A DNA stretch of 64,000 nt from Primorskyibacter flagellatus (GCF_014638275.1 NZ_BMFJ01000001.1:1104338-1168337), one strand, 5' to 3'. Counted from the first letter of the stretch, positions 7,798 to 17,225 are shown. Numbers and translations are program-made. The notes: generated by a model from the sequence alone, not told the origin.

Positions 7798-8855
7798 TGG
7801 TCACCCGCATCAACCTCGCACTCCAGGGCGGGGGCGCGCATGGCGCCTTCACCTGGGGGGTGCTGGACCGGCTGCTCGAGGAGGACGAGATCGAGGTCGC
7901 GGGAATCTCCGGCACCTCGGCGGGCGCTCTGAACGGGGCGGCCTTCAAGGCGGGCATGGTGCGCGGCGGGCGCGAGGGTGCGAAGGCCACGCTGAACGAG
8001 CTCTGGGTTCGCATGGGAGCAGTCAACGACATGCGCCTGCCGGCCTGGATGACGACGCCCGTCACCATGATGGAAAAGTGGTTCATGCCGCCGACGGCAG
8101 AGCTTGCCTCTGCCATGGAATACGCGCCGGCGACCATTGCGGCGGATGCGCTGAAGGACGTGATGTCGCCCTATGCCTACGGGCCGTTCTACCGCAATCC
8201 GCTGGAGCCCGTGGTGCGCGCCTTCGATTACGAGGACATCTGTTCCGGCGGCGGTCCGCGCCTGTTCGTCTGCGCCACCAACGTGCGGACCGGCAAGGTG
8301 CGGATTTTCACGCGGGACGAGGTCACGACCGATGCCATCCTCGCCTCTGCCTGCCTGCCGAACCTGTTCCAGGCGGTCGAGATCGAGGATCCCAGGACCG
8401 GCAAGCTGGAGGCCTACTGGGACGGCGGCTATTCCGGCAATCCGGCGCTGTTCCCGCTTTTCGACCCGGATCTGCCAGAGGACGTCGTGATCGTGAACAT
8501 CAATCCGCTCGAGCGGAACGAGGTGCCGATCACGCCGCAGCAGATCGAGAACCGGATCAACGAGATCTCCTTCAACTCCTCACTCCTGCGCGAACTGCGG
8601 GCGATTGCCTTCGTGCAGCGGCTTCTGGCGGCGCATCAGGTGGAAACCGGCGCGATGAAGAACGTGCTGGTGCACATGATCGCGGACGACAGCCTGATGC
8701 GGGAACTGTCTGTCACGACAAAGATGGTGCCGAACCCGATCCTGCTGGCGACGCTGAAGGACGCGGGGCGCACCGCCGCGGAGGGCTTCATCAGGAAGCA
8801 CAAGAAATCGCTCGGGAAAAAGTCGACCGTGGATCTTCCGGCGATGCTCAGCTAG
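7797..8855 (+). CDS. Patatin-like phospholipase
   Basis: Serine acyl hydrolase of 352 residues with a patatin domain in the N-terminal two thirds. The oxyanion-hole glycines are at 'LQGGGAHGAF' (9-18), the nucleophile elbow GTSAG has S41, and the catalytic aspartate is D209 in 'WDGGYSGN'. No signal peptide is present, so it is cytoplasmic. Its start overlaps the stop of bdhA by one base, a pairing I know from many alphaproteobacteria, which suggests action on a polyhydroxybutyrate-granule or lipid ester substrate. That role is inference. The 3' end overlaps the convergent DUF502 gene by 8 bp. Confidence 0.88.
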   Translation: MVTRINLALQGGGAHGAFTWGVLDRLLEEDEIEVAGISGTSAGALNGAAFKAGMVRGGREGAKATLNELWVRMGAVNDMRLPAWMTTPVTMMEKWFMPPTAELASAMEYAPATIAADALKDVMSPYAYGPFYRNPLEPVVRAFDYEDICSGGGPRLFVCATNVRTGKVRIFTRDEVTTDAILASACLPNLFQAVEIEDPRTGKLEAYWDGGYSGNPALFPLFDPDLPEDVVIVNINPLERNEVPITPQQIENRINEISFNSSLLRELRAIAFVQRLLAAHQVETGAMKNVLVHMIADDSLMRELSVTTKMVPNPILLATLKDAGRTAAEGFIRKHKKSLGKKSTVDLPAMLS

Positions 8856-9522
8856 GCGGCAGCGTCGGGTCCTTGGGATTGGGGTAGACCAGCCCGGCCG
8901 AGATCACGAGCTTGGCGGCGTCCTCCAGGCTCATGTCCAGTTCGATCACGTCCTCCGCCGGGAAGAACAGCAGGAAGCCCGAGGTGGGGTTCGGCGTGGT
9001 CGGCACGAAGATCGACATCAGCTGCGATCCGGTCTCGGCCTTCATCGCGATCTCTCCCTTCGCCTCCGTCGACACGAAACCGACGGCCCAGATGCCCTTG
9101 CGCGGGTACTGGACAAGGCAGGCGCGTTCAAAGCTGCGTTCGGACTGGGCAAAGACGGTTTCGGCGATCTGCTTGGCGCCGGAATAGATCGACCGCACGA
9201 AAGGCATCCGGTCCACCAGCGATTCCGCGTACCGGATCAGGGACTTGCCGATCAGCCCCTTGGCGATCCAGCCGATGATGACCGTGAACACCAGGAAGAA
9301 GATGATGCCGACGCCGCGCAGGTTGATGCCGATGTATTTCTCGGGCTGGAAGGTCTGCGGAACAAGCGGCAGCACCACGCCGTCGACCCAGCCGGCAAGT
9401 GTCCAGACCAGCCAGATGGTCAGGCCGACCGGCAGGATGACCACGATCCCCGTCAGGAAGCTGGACCGCAGCCTGGCAAACACGCCGGGGCGGGCAGTGG
9501 TTTCGGTAAGGGGATCATTCAT
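8848..9522 (-). CDS. DUF502 domain-containing membrane protein
   Basis: Inner-membrane protein of 224 residues, typical for DUF502. Two transmembrane segments are visible at about residues 20-45 ('GIVVILPVGLTIWLVWTLAG') and 70-92 ('GVGIIFFLVFTVIIGWIAKG'), followed by the family's conserved 'RMPFVRSIYSGAKQ' stretch and a soluble C-terminal domain with 'FVPTTPNPTSGFLLF'. Function is unknown; homologues have been linked to membrane transport or stress. It converges on and overlaps the patatin gene by 8 bp, and no operon partner is obvious. Confidence 0.88.
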   Translation of the reverse strand: MNDPLTETTARPGVFARLRSSFLTGIVVILPVGLTIWLVWTLAGWVDGVVLPLVPQTFQPEKYIGINLRGVGIIFFLVFTVIIGWIAKGLIGKSLIRYAESLVDRMPFVRSIYSGAKQIAETVFAQSERSFERACLVQYPRKGIWAVGFVSTEAKGEIAMKAETGSQLMSIFVPTTPNPTSGFLLFFPAEDVIELDMSLEDAAKLVISAGLVYPNPKDPTLPPS

Positions 9523-9591
9523 TCCGAGAGGTCCGTCAGCTTCGCTCCGAACCTAGGGACTGCCGCCTGCTGCGGCAATGCCATCGGCGGT

Positions 9592-10518
9592 TTATTTTGA
9601 TGCGATTGCGGGCAATTGGACCAATTCTTGTGCGATGGCCGCCGCAAGCCGGGCATTGTTGCGGACCAGAGAGATATTCGTGCTGAGAGAGCGTCCCGCG
9701 GTCAGGGCAAAAATCCGGTCCAGCAGGAAAGGCGTGACGGCTTTCGCAGCGATGCCCTGTTCCGCCGCCTCGGTCAACGCGCGGGCGATGATCGGTTCGA
9801 TCTCTTCCCGCGGGATTTCGTCCGGCGCAGGCACCGGGTTGGCCACAAGCTGGCCGCCGGGCAGGCCGAGCGCGACACGCATCCGTTGTGCCTTCGCGAG
9901 CTGGACCGGCCGGTCCAGCCGCAACGGGGCGGCCAGGCCGCCGTCGCGGGACCAGAAGGCGGGCAGGGCGTCCTGGCCGAAGGCGATCACCGGCACACCG
10001 AGGGTTTCGAGCACCTCCAGCGTGAGAGGAATGTCGAGCAGCGCCTTCGGGCCGGCGGACACGACCGTTACCGGCGTCTGCGCCAGTTCCTGAAGGTCGG
10101 CAGAGACATCCATGCTGGTCTCGGCCCCGCGATGCACGCCGCCGATGCCGCCGGTGGCAAAGACCTCGATCCCCGCCAGGTTTGCGGCGATCATGGTGGC
10201 GGCCACGGTCGTGGCCCCGGTGCCGCCACCTGCCATGCAGACCGGGAGATCGGCGCGCGACAGCTTGGCCACACCCTTCGCCCGGGCCAGCGCGTCCAGC
10301 TGAGCCGCGCTCAGCCCGACGTGGAGCGTCCCGTCGATCACCGCGATGGTGGCGGGCACCGCTCCGGCGGCGCGCACGTCGTCTTCCACCTGCCGCGCGG
10401 TTTCGAGGTTCTGGGGATAGGGCATCCCATGGGTGATGATCGTGCTTTCCAGCGCAACAACAGCGCGGCCTTCATTCTGTGCGCCAGCGACCTCGTCAGA
10501 GAGGGTAAACAGTGTCAT
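9592..10518 (-). CDS. psuG: Pseudouridine-5'-phosphate glycosidase
   Basis: Cleaves pseudouridine 5'-phosphate to uracil and ribose 5-phosphate. The 308-residue protein keeps the family's landmark residues: E24 in 'ALESTIITHGMP', K85 in 'KLSRAD', K158 in 'SAGPKALLD' and an asparagine in the C-terminal 'STNISLVRNNA'. 'TGGIGGVHRGAE' is the manganese/substrate loop. It lies 9 bp downstream of the PfkB-type kinase gene, giving the standard psuK-psuG pathway in one operon. No pseudouridine transporter is adjacent. Confidence 0.93.
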   Translation of the reverse strand: MTLFTLSDEVAGAQNEGRAVVALESTIITHGMPYPQNLETARQVEDDVRAAGAVPATIAVIDGTLHVGLSAAQLDALARAKGVAKLSRADLPVCMAGGGTGATTVAATMIAANLAGIEVFATGGIGGVHRGAETSMDVSADLQELAQTPVTVVSAGPKALLDIPLTLEVLETLGVPVIAFGQDALPAFWSRDGGLAAPLRLDRPVQLAKAQRMRVALGLPGGQLVANPVPAPDEIPREEIEPIIARALTEAAEQGIAAKAVTPFLLDRIFALTAGRSLSTNISLVRNNARLAAAIAQELVQLPAIASK

Positions 10519-10527
10519 GTCAGGTCC

Positions 10528-11421
10528 TTACAACGGTGTGTCGCCAGAAACGTAGCGCGCGGCGGCCTCCAGCGCGCGGGCAAGCGCCTGTTCGCGGTCC
10601 GCGCCTTCGGCTTCGGCAGCGATATGGGCGGCCATGAAGGTGTCGCCGGCGCCCGTGACACGGGTGACCAGAACCTCCGGTGGCGTGCCGGCGATGACCC
10701 CGTCCGGCCCGGCTTCGGCTGCGGAGCGACCGCCGTCGGTCACTGCAACGCGTGCGGCGCCCTTGCGGATCATCGCCTCGGCGGCCTCAGCGGCTTCGGT
10801 GAACTCCGCGTGGCACAGCAATCCCGCCTCCTCGATATTCACGTAAAGCATGGCGCGGGAATGGGTCAGGAAGGGCCGCAGGCGTTCGGCCTTGCCGGGA
10901 GAAGCCGGAGCGACTCGCAGGTCGGCAGCCGCGAAGGCCGGGGAAACGGCAATGGTCTCAAGCAACTGCCGGGTCAGGTTGCCGTCCAGGGCGATGCGTC
11001 CGGGATAGGGTGAAGCCGCGCTGCCGAGCGTGCCGTCCATCAAGGGGCGGAGGATCTTGTCGCCCGCCTCCTCCAGCGAATGCGCGTCGGCGATGGCGGC
11101 GATCAGGCCGTTCGCACCTTCCACCGCCATGTAGACATCCGTGGGTAGATCGTCAGAGCGGTAGACAAGCCCGGTCAGCATCCCGAGGCTGTCACAGGCG
11201 GCGATGAGTTCGTCCCCCTCGGCGTCGCGGCCGATCGCGGTCAGCAGGGCAGGTGTCAGGCCAAAGCGCGCGGCGGCCATTGCGATGTTCATCGCGACAC
11301 CGCCGGGCAGGCGGGTGATACGCCCCGGCACGTCCGACCCCTGCCGCATGACAGAGGCGGAACGCCCGATCACGTCCCAGAGGACGGAGCCGATGCAAAG
11401 GATGTCGGGTGCGCGGGTCAT
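10528..11421 (-). CDS. psuK: PfkB family carbohydrate kinase, probable pseudouridine kinase
   Basis: Predicted to phosphorylate pseudouridine to pseudouridine 5'-phosphate, the substrate of the adjacent glycosidase. The ribokinase-fold signatures are present: the N-terminal glycine motif 'LPGGVAMNIAMAAARFG' (about 38-54) and the C-terminal catalytic 'VTGAGDTFMAAH' (about residues 254-265) with its base aspartate. It is 297 residues, normal for the family. The pseudouridine assignment rests mainly on the 9-bp spacing to psuG. Sequence alone would allow any ribokinase-like sugar or nucleoside kinase. Confidence 0.85.
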   Translation of the reverse strand: MTRAPDILCIGSVLWDVIGRSASVMRQGSDVPGRITRLPGGVAMNIAMAAARFGLTPALLTAIGRDAEGDELIAACDSLGMLTGLVYRSDDLPTDVYMAVEGANGLIAAIADAHSLEEAGDKILRPLMDGTLGSAASPYPGRIALDGNLTRQLLETIAVSPAFAAADLRVAPASPGKAERLRPFLTHSRAMLYVNIEEAGLLCHAEFTEAAEAAEAMIRKGAARVAVTDGGRSAAEAGPDGVIAGTPPEVLVTRVTGAGDTFMAAHIAAEAEGADREQALARALEAAARYVSGDTPL

Positions 11422-11472
11422 GGCGCGTTATTGCCCGCGCGGTGCATGGCGGGCAAGCGGCTATTCAAGAGG

Positions 11473-12276
11473 CTAGTCCGGCACCGCGAAGGTCAGGTTG
11501 GCCCAGAGGCTTTCCCACATGACACCGGCCTCTTTCGCGGCGTCGGAAGCGGGTTCGCGCAGGACCACGGCATCCAACATGTAGCTGTAGCCGGGCCGGA
11601 CGGGCACGGTGACCAGCCCCTGCGTGTCGGTGCGGTGAATTGTCCTCGTCACCTCGCCGTCGCGTTTCTCCCACAGTTCCACCTGGGCGTCGGGACGGGG
11701 GGCACCGCGGTAGAGCAGACGGGCGGTAAACCTCTTTGCGTTGTCCGTATAGGGGTTGGTCAGGGCGACAAATTCGGTTTCCATCCCGGTGTCCGCGTCC
11801 GAACCGGCACCTTCGCCGCCTGCGATCAGGGTCTTGGAAAAGCGCCAGTAGCCCTCTGTCACGCCGTCCTCGGGCAGACCCCGGGCCGAGTGGGCGTCGA
11901 AAAACCACGCAATATCCTTGTGCTGCACGAAGCTTTTCACCTTGTCCCAGCTGTCGTAGGTCAGTTCCGACAGGGTTGAGGCATAGGACAGAACGATCAG
12001 TTCATCACCGACATCCACGGAGATCGCCGGAAGGTCGCCGGGTAACCCATTGTATTCACTCTCTCGCCCTCCATTCAGAACAGTTGTTTTCTGAATGCGG
12101 GGGTCGAACCAGCTCAGTGTCAGGCCCTTGAAGTCCTGCCCGTTGCGAATATCCACATCCACCCTTGCGCCCGGATCGGCTTGATAGTTTTGCGGTTCCA
12201 GCCAAAACTCATGGGCACGGCTCATCGTGGTTAGTGTGAGCAAAAGGGAGATCGTGATGGGTATCAGACGGGTCAT
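11473..12276 (-). CDS. DUF4198 periplasmic protein
   Basis: Exported protein of 267 residues. The signal peptide is at residues 1-21 (MTRLIPITISLLLTLTTMSRA), and the mature protein begins with HEFWLEP, the hallmark of DUF4198 proteins, several of which accompany nickel or cobalt uptake systems. The domain has beta-rich 'GLVTVPVRPGYSYMLDAVVL' near its end. The ATG at 12276 shares the palindrome CATG with an ATG of the divergent HupE-like gene, and the two coding regions overlap by about 20 bp at their 5' ends. A weak ribosome binding site leaves some doubt about the start. A role in metal handling with HupE is inference from context. Confidence 0.8.
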   Translation of the reverse strand: MTRLIPITISLLLTLTTMSRAHEFWLEPQNYQADPGARVDVDIRNGQDFKGLTLSWFDPRIQKTTVLNGGRESEYNGLPGDLPAISVDVGDELIVLSYASTLSELTYDSWDKVKSFVQHKDIAWFFDAHSARGLPEDGVTEGYWRFSKTLIAGGEGAGSDADTGMETEFVALTNPYTDNAKRFTARLLYRGAPRPDAQVELWEKRDGEVTRTIHRTDTQGLVTVPVRPGYSYMLDAVVLREPASDAAKEAGVMWESLWANLTFAVPD

Positions 12277-13414
12277 GCGGCCAAAGCTGCGGTTTGCGGG
12301 CATTGTGTCAAGCGTACTGGCAGGTGTTGCCGCCCTTGTGATGGCGCTGCCGGCCACTGCGCATGAGGTGCTGCCGACCGTCGGCCTGATGTCGCGGAAC
12401 GGCGACACGCTCCGGCTGGAGCTGCGGCTGAACGCGGAGGCGCTGGTCGCGGGCATCGACCTGGACGGTCTGATGGACACCAACACCAGCGACAGGTCGG
12501 CGGAGTACGATACGCTGCGCCTGCTGGAACCCGACGCGCTGGCCGCGCGCATCACGCAGGACTGGCCGCGCATCTCGGACGGGCTGGCGATCGGGACCGA
12601 TACCGGGGATATTCCGCTTAGCATCGAGGCGGTGGAGGTCACCGAGGTCGGCGATCCGGAGCTGGCGCGCGCCAGCCGGGTCATCCTTGAAGGAGCGCTC
12701 CCCGCGGGCGCCGACACGGTCAGCTTTGCCTGGCCGGAGGGGCACGGCACCCTGGCCCTTCGGGTCACCGGGGTGGAGAACGGTTTTGCAGATTATGTGG
12801 AAGGCGGAGAGAGGATCGCCGCCATCGCGCTGACCGGCGGCGACGCGCAGAGCGGCTGGCAGGCGTTCGCCAGCTATATTCCCGTCGGTTTCGATCATAT
12901 CCTGCCGAAGGGGCTGGACCATATCCTGTTCGTGCTGGGCCTGTTCTTCCTGTCCCCGGCGGTGCGGCCGCTGCTCTGGCAGGTGTCGGCTTTCACGCTG
13001 GCGCATACGGTGACGCTGGCGCTTGGCGCGCTTGGCTGGGTCAATGTTCCGGGCAGTATCGTGGAGCCTCTGATTGCCGCCTCCATCGCCTTCATAGCGA
13101 TCGAGAACATCTTCTCCACCAACCTGCATCGTTGGCGTCCGGTGGTGGTCTTTGCCTTCGGGCTGCTGCACGGGCTTGGCTTTGCCTCAGTGCTTCAAGA
13201 CTTCGGACTGCCGCAGGATCAACTGATTCCGGCGCTGCTTGGCTTCAACCTCGGGGTGGAATTCGGGCAACTCACCGTGATTGCGCTGGCCTTCCTCGCG
13301 GTCGGTGCGTGGTTCCGGCACAAGTCGTGGTATCGTGCGGCGATCTCCATCCCTGCTTCGGTGCTGATCGCCTGCGTGGGGCTGTACTGGGCGGTGGAAC
13401 GGACGTTTCTCTGA
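12257..13414 (+). CDS. HupE/UreJ-family membrane protein
   Basis: Predicted inner-membrane protein of 385 residues with a cleaved signal (ends 'LPATA', mature HEVLPT), a periplasmic N-terminal half and about six C-terminal transmembrane helices from near residue 205. The family signature 'GFDHILPKGLDHILFVLGLFF' supplies histidines and aspartates likely to bind a metal, as do 'FTLAHTVTL' and 'FGLLHGLGFA'. HupE and UreJ relatives import nickel; this two-part form is HupE_UreJ_2. The start at 12257 is chosen for its strong AGGGAG six bases upstream. Divergent overlap with the DUF4198 gene suggests a functional pair. Confidence 0.85.
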   Translation: MGIRRVMRPKLRFAGIVSSVLAGVAALVMALPATAHEVLPTVGLMSRNGDTLRLELRLNAEALVAGIDLDGLMDTNTSDRSAEYDTLRLLEPDALAARITQDWPRISDGLAIGTDTGDIPLSIEAVEVTEVGDPELARASRVILEGALPAGADTVSFAWPEGHGTLALRVTGVENGFADYVEGGERIAAIALTGGDAQSGWQAFASYIPVGFDHILPKGLDHILFVLGLFFLSPAVRPLLWQVSAFTLAHTVTLALGALGWVNVPGSIVEPLIAASIAFIAIENIFSTNLHRWRPVVVFAFGLLHGLGFASVLQDFGLPQDQLIPALLGFNLGVEFGQLTVIALAFLAVGAWFRHKSWYRAAISIPASVLIACVGLYWAVERTFL

Positions 13415-13484
13415 GAGTTAAAGAACGTTCGGTTCAGATCGTAATACACTGAAGAAACGCCTCTTTTCATATAGAGACTCCAAA

Positions 13485-13521
13485 TCCGGCTCGGCCTCAC
13501 CACTGCAGAGGTTCGGCCGGA
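13485..13521 (+). other. Intergenic hairpin between HupE-like and ABC-F genes
   Basis: TCCGGCTCGGCCTC (13485-13498) pairs with GAGGTTCGGCCGGA (13508-13521) through 13 pairs (three G-T) and one mismatch, with a 9-base loop. There is no T run on the plus strand, so it is not a standard terminator. The surrounding 250 bp hold no convincing gene. Confidence 0.4.
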
Positions 13522-13664
13522 CTTGATCTTGCCGCGTCAAAGTCCCATCATCTAAAGAAGCTCGGCTCACAGCAGGGGCCGTGTCAGTCTGTATCGCGGA
13601 GCAGGTGAAATGGATCATCGAAACGAAGTGCAAGCCCTTGGTTTTCATTGCAATTCGGTGTCTC

Positions 13665-15239
13665 ATGCCTGCCTATCTGACGATCTCCGACCTTACGGTC
13701 GCCGCACCTGACGGAACGATCCTTCTAGATAACCTGTCCCTGACTTTCGGCCCCGGACTGACCGGGATCGTCGGGCGGAACGGGTGTGGAAAATCCACTC
13801 TTCTCAACATCCTGTCGGGTGACGCTGCCCCCATGTCCGGTGCGGTCCACCGGTCTGGCGGCTGTCACCTGCTGACGCAGGACACCGGACCTTCGACACA
13901 CACAGCGGCGTTTGTCATGGGCATCGGGCCGGCCCATGCGGCGATCCGGCGGCTGATGGACGGGCGCGGGGATACGCAGGATGCAGCGCTGGCCGACTGG
14001 ACGCTTCCGGACCGGCTCTCCACCGCGCTGGATCGTGTGGGCATGGCAGGAGCGGACCTGACGCGCGCCATGGGCAGTTTCAGCGGTGGCGAGCGGATGC
14101 GGCTTCTCCTCGCCGGGGCCCTGTTGTCGGGGGCGGAGGTGCTGCTGGCGGACGAACCGACGAACAACCTCGACGCTGCGGGCCGTGCGCTTGTCCGGGA
14201 CATAATGACCAGATGGACGAATCCGGTCATTTTGGTCAGTCACGACCGGGAACTGCTCGACCATGCGGACCGGATCATCGACCTCGACTCTCCGGGGGCG
14301 GAGGTCGTGACGGGCGGGTGGACCCGTTTCGCGGAAGAGCGGGATGCGCGGCGGGCGCGCGCGGTCGAAGCGCTGACCCGGTCCGAAGCTGTCGCGCGGC
14401 GGGAGAAGGCGGAGCGGCAGGCGCAGCGGGAGAAGCAGGACCAGAGCCGGGCGCGGGGCAGACAGGCGCGGTCGGACGGATCGATGCCGAAAATGTGGCA
14501 CGACGCCCAGGCGGAACGCGCGCAGCAGACCCGGGCGAAGGCCGAGGCGATGCGGTCGGACCGTGTCGGTGCGGCGGAGGATGCGCGGGAGGCCGCGGCG
14601 GAGGCGGTGGTGCGTCTCGTGCCGCCCCGAATGACCCTGCCGGAAAGCGGGCTACCGCGGGGCAGGGCGGTGCTGCGCCTCCATGCCATACGGGTCAGAC
14701 GCGGCGACCGGACCGTCGGGCCGGTCAGCCTGGACATCACCGGGCCGGAACGGGTCGCGGTCGCGGGGGCCAACGGGGTCGGCAAAAGCACGCTCTTGCA
14801 GGTGATCGCCGGAGAGGTCGTGCCCGATGACGGCTGTCGGGAGGTTCACGCAAGACGGATCGCGCGGCTGGACCAGGACTTCGCGGCCCTCGGCTCCGGC
14901 GGGCGGCTGATCGACGCGGTGCGGCGGCTGAGGCCGGATGTGGCGGACAACGATCTGCACGCCGCGCTCGCCCGGTTCGGGTTCCGCAACACGGAGGCGG
15001 AGACGCCGCTGGCGGGGCTGTCTGGCGGGGAACGGCTGCGCGCCGGGCTTATGGCCGCCTTCGCCGGGGATCCCGCGCCGGACCTTCTGCTGCTGGATGA
15101 GCCGACCAATCACCTCGACGTCCTGGCGACAGAGGCGCTTGAGCAGGCGCTGTCCACCTACGACGGCGCGCTGGTGGTGGTGAGCCATGACGCGCGGTTT
15201 CTGGCGGAAATCGGCGTGACGCGGCGGATCGGGCTTTGA
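13665..15239 (+). CDS. ABC-F family ATPase
   Basis: Soluble protein of 524 residues with two ABC domains and no membrane segment, the ABC-F layout of ribosome-associated ATPases (Uup/EttA type). Domain 1 has Walker A GRNGCGKS (38-45), signature 'SGGERMR' and Walker B 'LLADEPTNNLD'. Domain 2 has GANGVGKS (368-375), 'LSGGERLR' and 'LLLDEPTNHLD'. The linker, about residues 225-310, is very rich in Arg, Ala and Glu and should form the charged helical arm that enters the ribosome. The ATG at 13665 fits the family start. It lies just upstream of rpsB, with a separate leader between. Confidence 0.88.
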   Translation: MPAYLTISDLTVAAPDGTILLDNLSLTFGPGLTGIVGRNGCGKSTLLNILSGDAAPMSGAVHRSGGCHLLTQDTGPSTHTAAFVMGIGPAHAAIRRLMDGRGDTQDAALADWTLPDRLSTALDRVGMAGADLTRAMGSFSGGERMRLLLAGALLSGAEVLLADEPTNNLDAAGRALVRDIMTRWTNPVILVSHDRELLDHADRIIDLDSPGAEVVTGGWTRFAEERDARRARAVEALTRSEAVARREKAERQAQREKQDQSRARGRQARSDGSMPKMWHDAQAERAQQTRAKAEAMRSDRVGAAEDAREAAAEAVVRLVPPRMTLPESGLPRGRAVLRLHAIRVRRGDRTVGPVSLDITGPERVAVAGANGVGKSTLLQVIAGEVVPDDGCREVHARRIARLDQDFAALGSGGRLIDAVRRLRPDVADNDLHAALARFGFRNTEAETPLAGLSGGERLRAGLMAAFAGDPAPDLLLLDEPTNHLDVLATEALEQALSTYDGALVVVSHDARFLAEIGVTRRIGL

Positions 15240-15276
15240 AACCACGGGCGAGCGCGTGGAAATGGCGTTTTCGCTG

Positions 15277-15305
15277 TTGCCACGGGGGCAGGGGGCGTGT
15301 AAGGC
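15277..15305 (+). promoter_or_regulatory. Possible rpsB-tsf promoter
   Basis: TTGCCA (15277-15282) and TAAGGC (15300-15305) with a 17-bp spacer. The -10 is a poor match to TATAAT, so this is tentative. It would give a leader of about 110 nt before rpsB. Confidence 0.35.
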
Positions 15306-15339
15306 ACCGCCACTCAATCCCGCAGGCGGGGTCGGGCGT

Positions 15340-15384
15340 CCGGGGGAGACATCCCCGGAGGTCCACCGGTTGAAGCGACGCTTC
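15340..15384 (+). promoter_or_regulatory. Structured leader of rpsB
   Basis: Two hairpins precede the rpsB start: CCGGGG (15340-15345) with CCCCGG (15353-15358), and GAAGC (15372-15376) with GCTTC (15380-15384). Ribosomal protein S2 commonly represses its own rpsB-tsf mRNA through a leader structure, so this is a plausible autoregulatory site. No exact match to a known S2-leader consensus was established. Confidence 0.4.
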
Positions 15385-15421
15385 TCACCCCCGCCGAGGC
15401 TAAACCGGAAAGGAAACGGAC

Positions 15422-16189
15422 ATGGCTCTTCCCGAGTTCACCATGCGCCAGCTGCTTGAAGCAGGCGTTCACTTCGGCCACCAGACGCAGCGCTGGAACC
15501 CCCGTATGGGCGAGTTCATCTACGGTGCGCGCAACGGCATCCACATCATGGATCTGACGCAGACCGTCCCGATGCTGGACGCTGCCCTGAACGTCATCCG
15601 CGAGACCGTCGCGAAGAACGGCCGCGTGCTGTTCGTCGGCACCAAGCGTCAGGCGTCGGCGCCGATCGCCGAAGCTGCGGAGAAATGCGCGCAGTACTAC
15701 ATGAACCACCGCTGGCTCGGTGGCACGCTGACCAACTGGAAGACCGTCTCCCAGTCGATCAACCGCCTGAAGGAGATCGACGAGAAGCTCGCCTCCGGCG
15801 CCGAAGGCCTGACCAAGAAAGAGCGTCTTGGCATGGAGCGTGACCAGGAAAAGCTGACCGCATCGCTTGGCGGGATCCGCGAAATGGGCGGCGTTCCCGA
15901 TCTGCTTTTCGTCATCGACGTCAAGAAGGAACAGCTGGCGATTGCCGAGGCGAACAAGCTGGGCATCCCGGTTGTCGCGGTTGTCGACACCAACTGCTCT
16001 CCCGATGGCATCGACTACATCATCCCGGGCAACGACGACGCGGCCCGTGCGATTGCGCTTTACTGCGATCTCGCCTCCCGTGCCGCACTTGACGGCATGA
16101 CCGCGCAGCTTGGCGCGGCCGGTGTCGACCTTGGCGCGCTCGAAGAAGCCCCGGCTGAAGAGGCTGTCGAGGAAGCCGCAGAGGCGTAA
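15422..16189 (+). CDS. rpsB: 30S ribosomal protein S2
   Basis: Small-subunit ribosomal protein, 255 residues. '[22 protein letters not shown]' at the N-terminus, '[13 protein letters not shown]' and '[23 protein letters not shown]' are unmistakable S2 sequences. A short acidic C-terminal tail ([15 protein letters not shown]) is usual in Rhodobacteraceae. It starts after AAAGGAAACGGAC, a good ribosome binding site, and is followed 92 bp later by tsf, the conserved bacterial order. Confidence 0.98.
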   Translation: MALPEFTMRQLLEAGVHFGHQTQRWNPRMGEFIYGARNGIHIMDLTQTVPMLDAALNVIRETVAKNGRVLFVGTKRQASAPIAEAAEKCAQYYMNHRWLGGTLTNWKTVSQSINRLKEIDEKLASGAEGLTKKERLGMERDQEKLTASLGGIREMGGVPDLLFVIDVKKEQLAIAEANKLGIPVVAVVDTNCSPDGIDYIIPGNDDAARAIALYCDLASRAALDGMTAQLGAAGVDLGALEEAPAEEAVEEAAEA

Positions 16190-16281
16190 GCCCTCCGGCC
16201 CCTCGCGGGCTTTACAATACCGTCACAGGTCGCGGGTACGCCCGCGGCCAGGACTATTTCCAAGACTTGAGGAGAGCCGAT

Positions 16282-17163
16282 ATGGCGATCACTGCTGCAC
16301 TGGTGAAAGAACTGCGCGAAATGTCCGGCGCAGGCATGATGGATGCCAAGAAGGCGCTGACCGAAACCGACGGTGACATGGAAGCGGCCATCGACTGGCT
16401 GCGGACCAAGGGGCTCGCCAAGGCCGCCAAGAAGGCCGGGCGCACCGCTGCCGAAGGCCTGGTTGCCGTCGCGGTTGAAGGTGGCAAGGGCGTTGCGGTC
16501 GAGGTGAACTCCGAAACCGACTTCGTGGGCAAGAACGCCGAGTTCCAGGCCATGGTGAAATCCATCGCCAACGCCGCGCTGACTGCGTCGGACGTCGAGG
16601 CGCTGAAGGCGGCCACCGTCGACGGCAAGACCGTCGAGACGATGATCACCGACAAGATCGCCACCATCGGCGAGAACATGACCCTGCGCCGTATGGCGTC
16701 GGTCGAGGGCGAGACCGTCGTGACCTATGTGCACAACGCCGCCGCCGACAACATGGGCAAGATCGGTGTTCTGGTGGCCCTGAAAGGCGGCAACGAGGAC
16801 TTCGGCCGCCAGGTCGCGATGCACGTCGCGGCCGCCGACCCGCGTCCGCAGGCGCTGACCGAGGCGGAGATTGACCCGGAGGTCGTGGCCAAGGAACGTC
16901 AGGTGCAGATCGACATCGCGAAGGAATCGGGCAAGCCCGACGCCGTGATCGAAAAGATGATCGAAGGCCGCATGAAGAAGTTCCTGGCCGAGATCACGCT
17001 TCTGAACCAGGCGTTTGTCGTGAACCCCGACCTGACCGTCGGCGCGGCTGCGAAAGAGGCCGGCGTCGAAATCCTCGGCTATGTCCGCATGGAAGTCGGC
17101 GAAGGCATCGAGAAAAAGGTCGAGGACTTCGCGGCCGAGGTCGCGGCGACCGCACGCGGCTGA
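16282..17163 (+). CDS. tsf: Translation elongation factor Ts
   Basis: Guanine nucleotide exchange factor for EF-Tu, 293 residues. The UBA-like N-terminal domain '[20 protein letters not shown]' is followed by the EF-Tu-contacting motif TDFVGKN (79-85) and the duplicated core with '[13 protein letters not shown]'. The ATG at 16282 is preceded by GAGGAG. It forms the rpsB-tsf operon, closed by a strong terminator 26 bp downstream. Confidence 0.98.
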   Translation: MAITAALVKELREMSGAGMMDAKKALTETDGDMEAAIDWLRTKGLAKAAKKAGRTAAEGLVAVAVEGGKGVAVEVNSETDFVGKNAEFQAMVKSIANAALTASDVEALKAATVDGKTVETMITDKIATIGENMTLRRMASVEGETVVTYVHNAAADNMGKIGVLVALKGGNEDFGRQVAMHVAAADPRPQALTEAEIDPEVVAKERQVQIDIAKESGKPDAVIEKMIEGRMKKFLAEITLLNQAFVVNPDLTVGAAAKEAGVEILGYVRMEVGEGIEKKVEDFAAEVAATARG

Positions 17164-17185
17164 GGTCTCTGCCTGACCGGATCGG

Positions 17186-17213
17186 AAGGGCCGGGGGTTT
17201 CCCCGGCCTTTTT
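17186..17213 (+). terminator. Rho-independent terminator of rpsB-tsf
   Basis: GGCCGGGG (17189-17196) pairs with CCCCGGCC (17201-17208) around GTTT, extended by AAG/TTT pairing and followed by TTTTT. Confidence 0.9.
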
Positions 17214-17225
17214 GCTTTTCGGACG

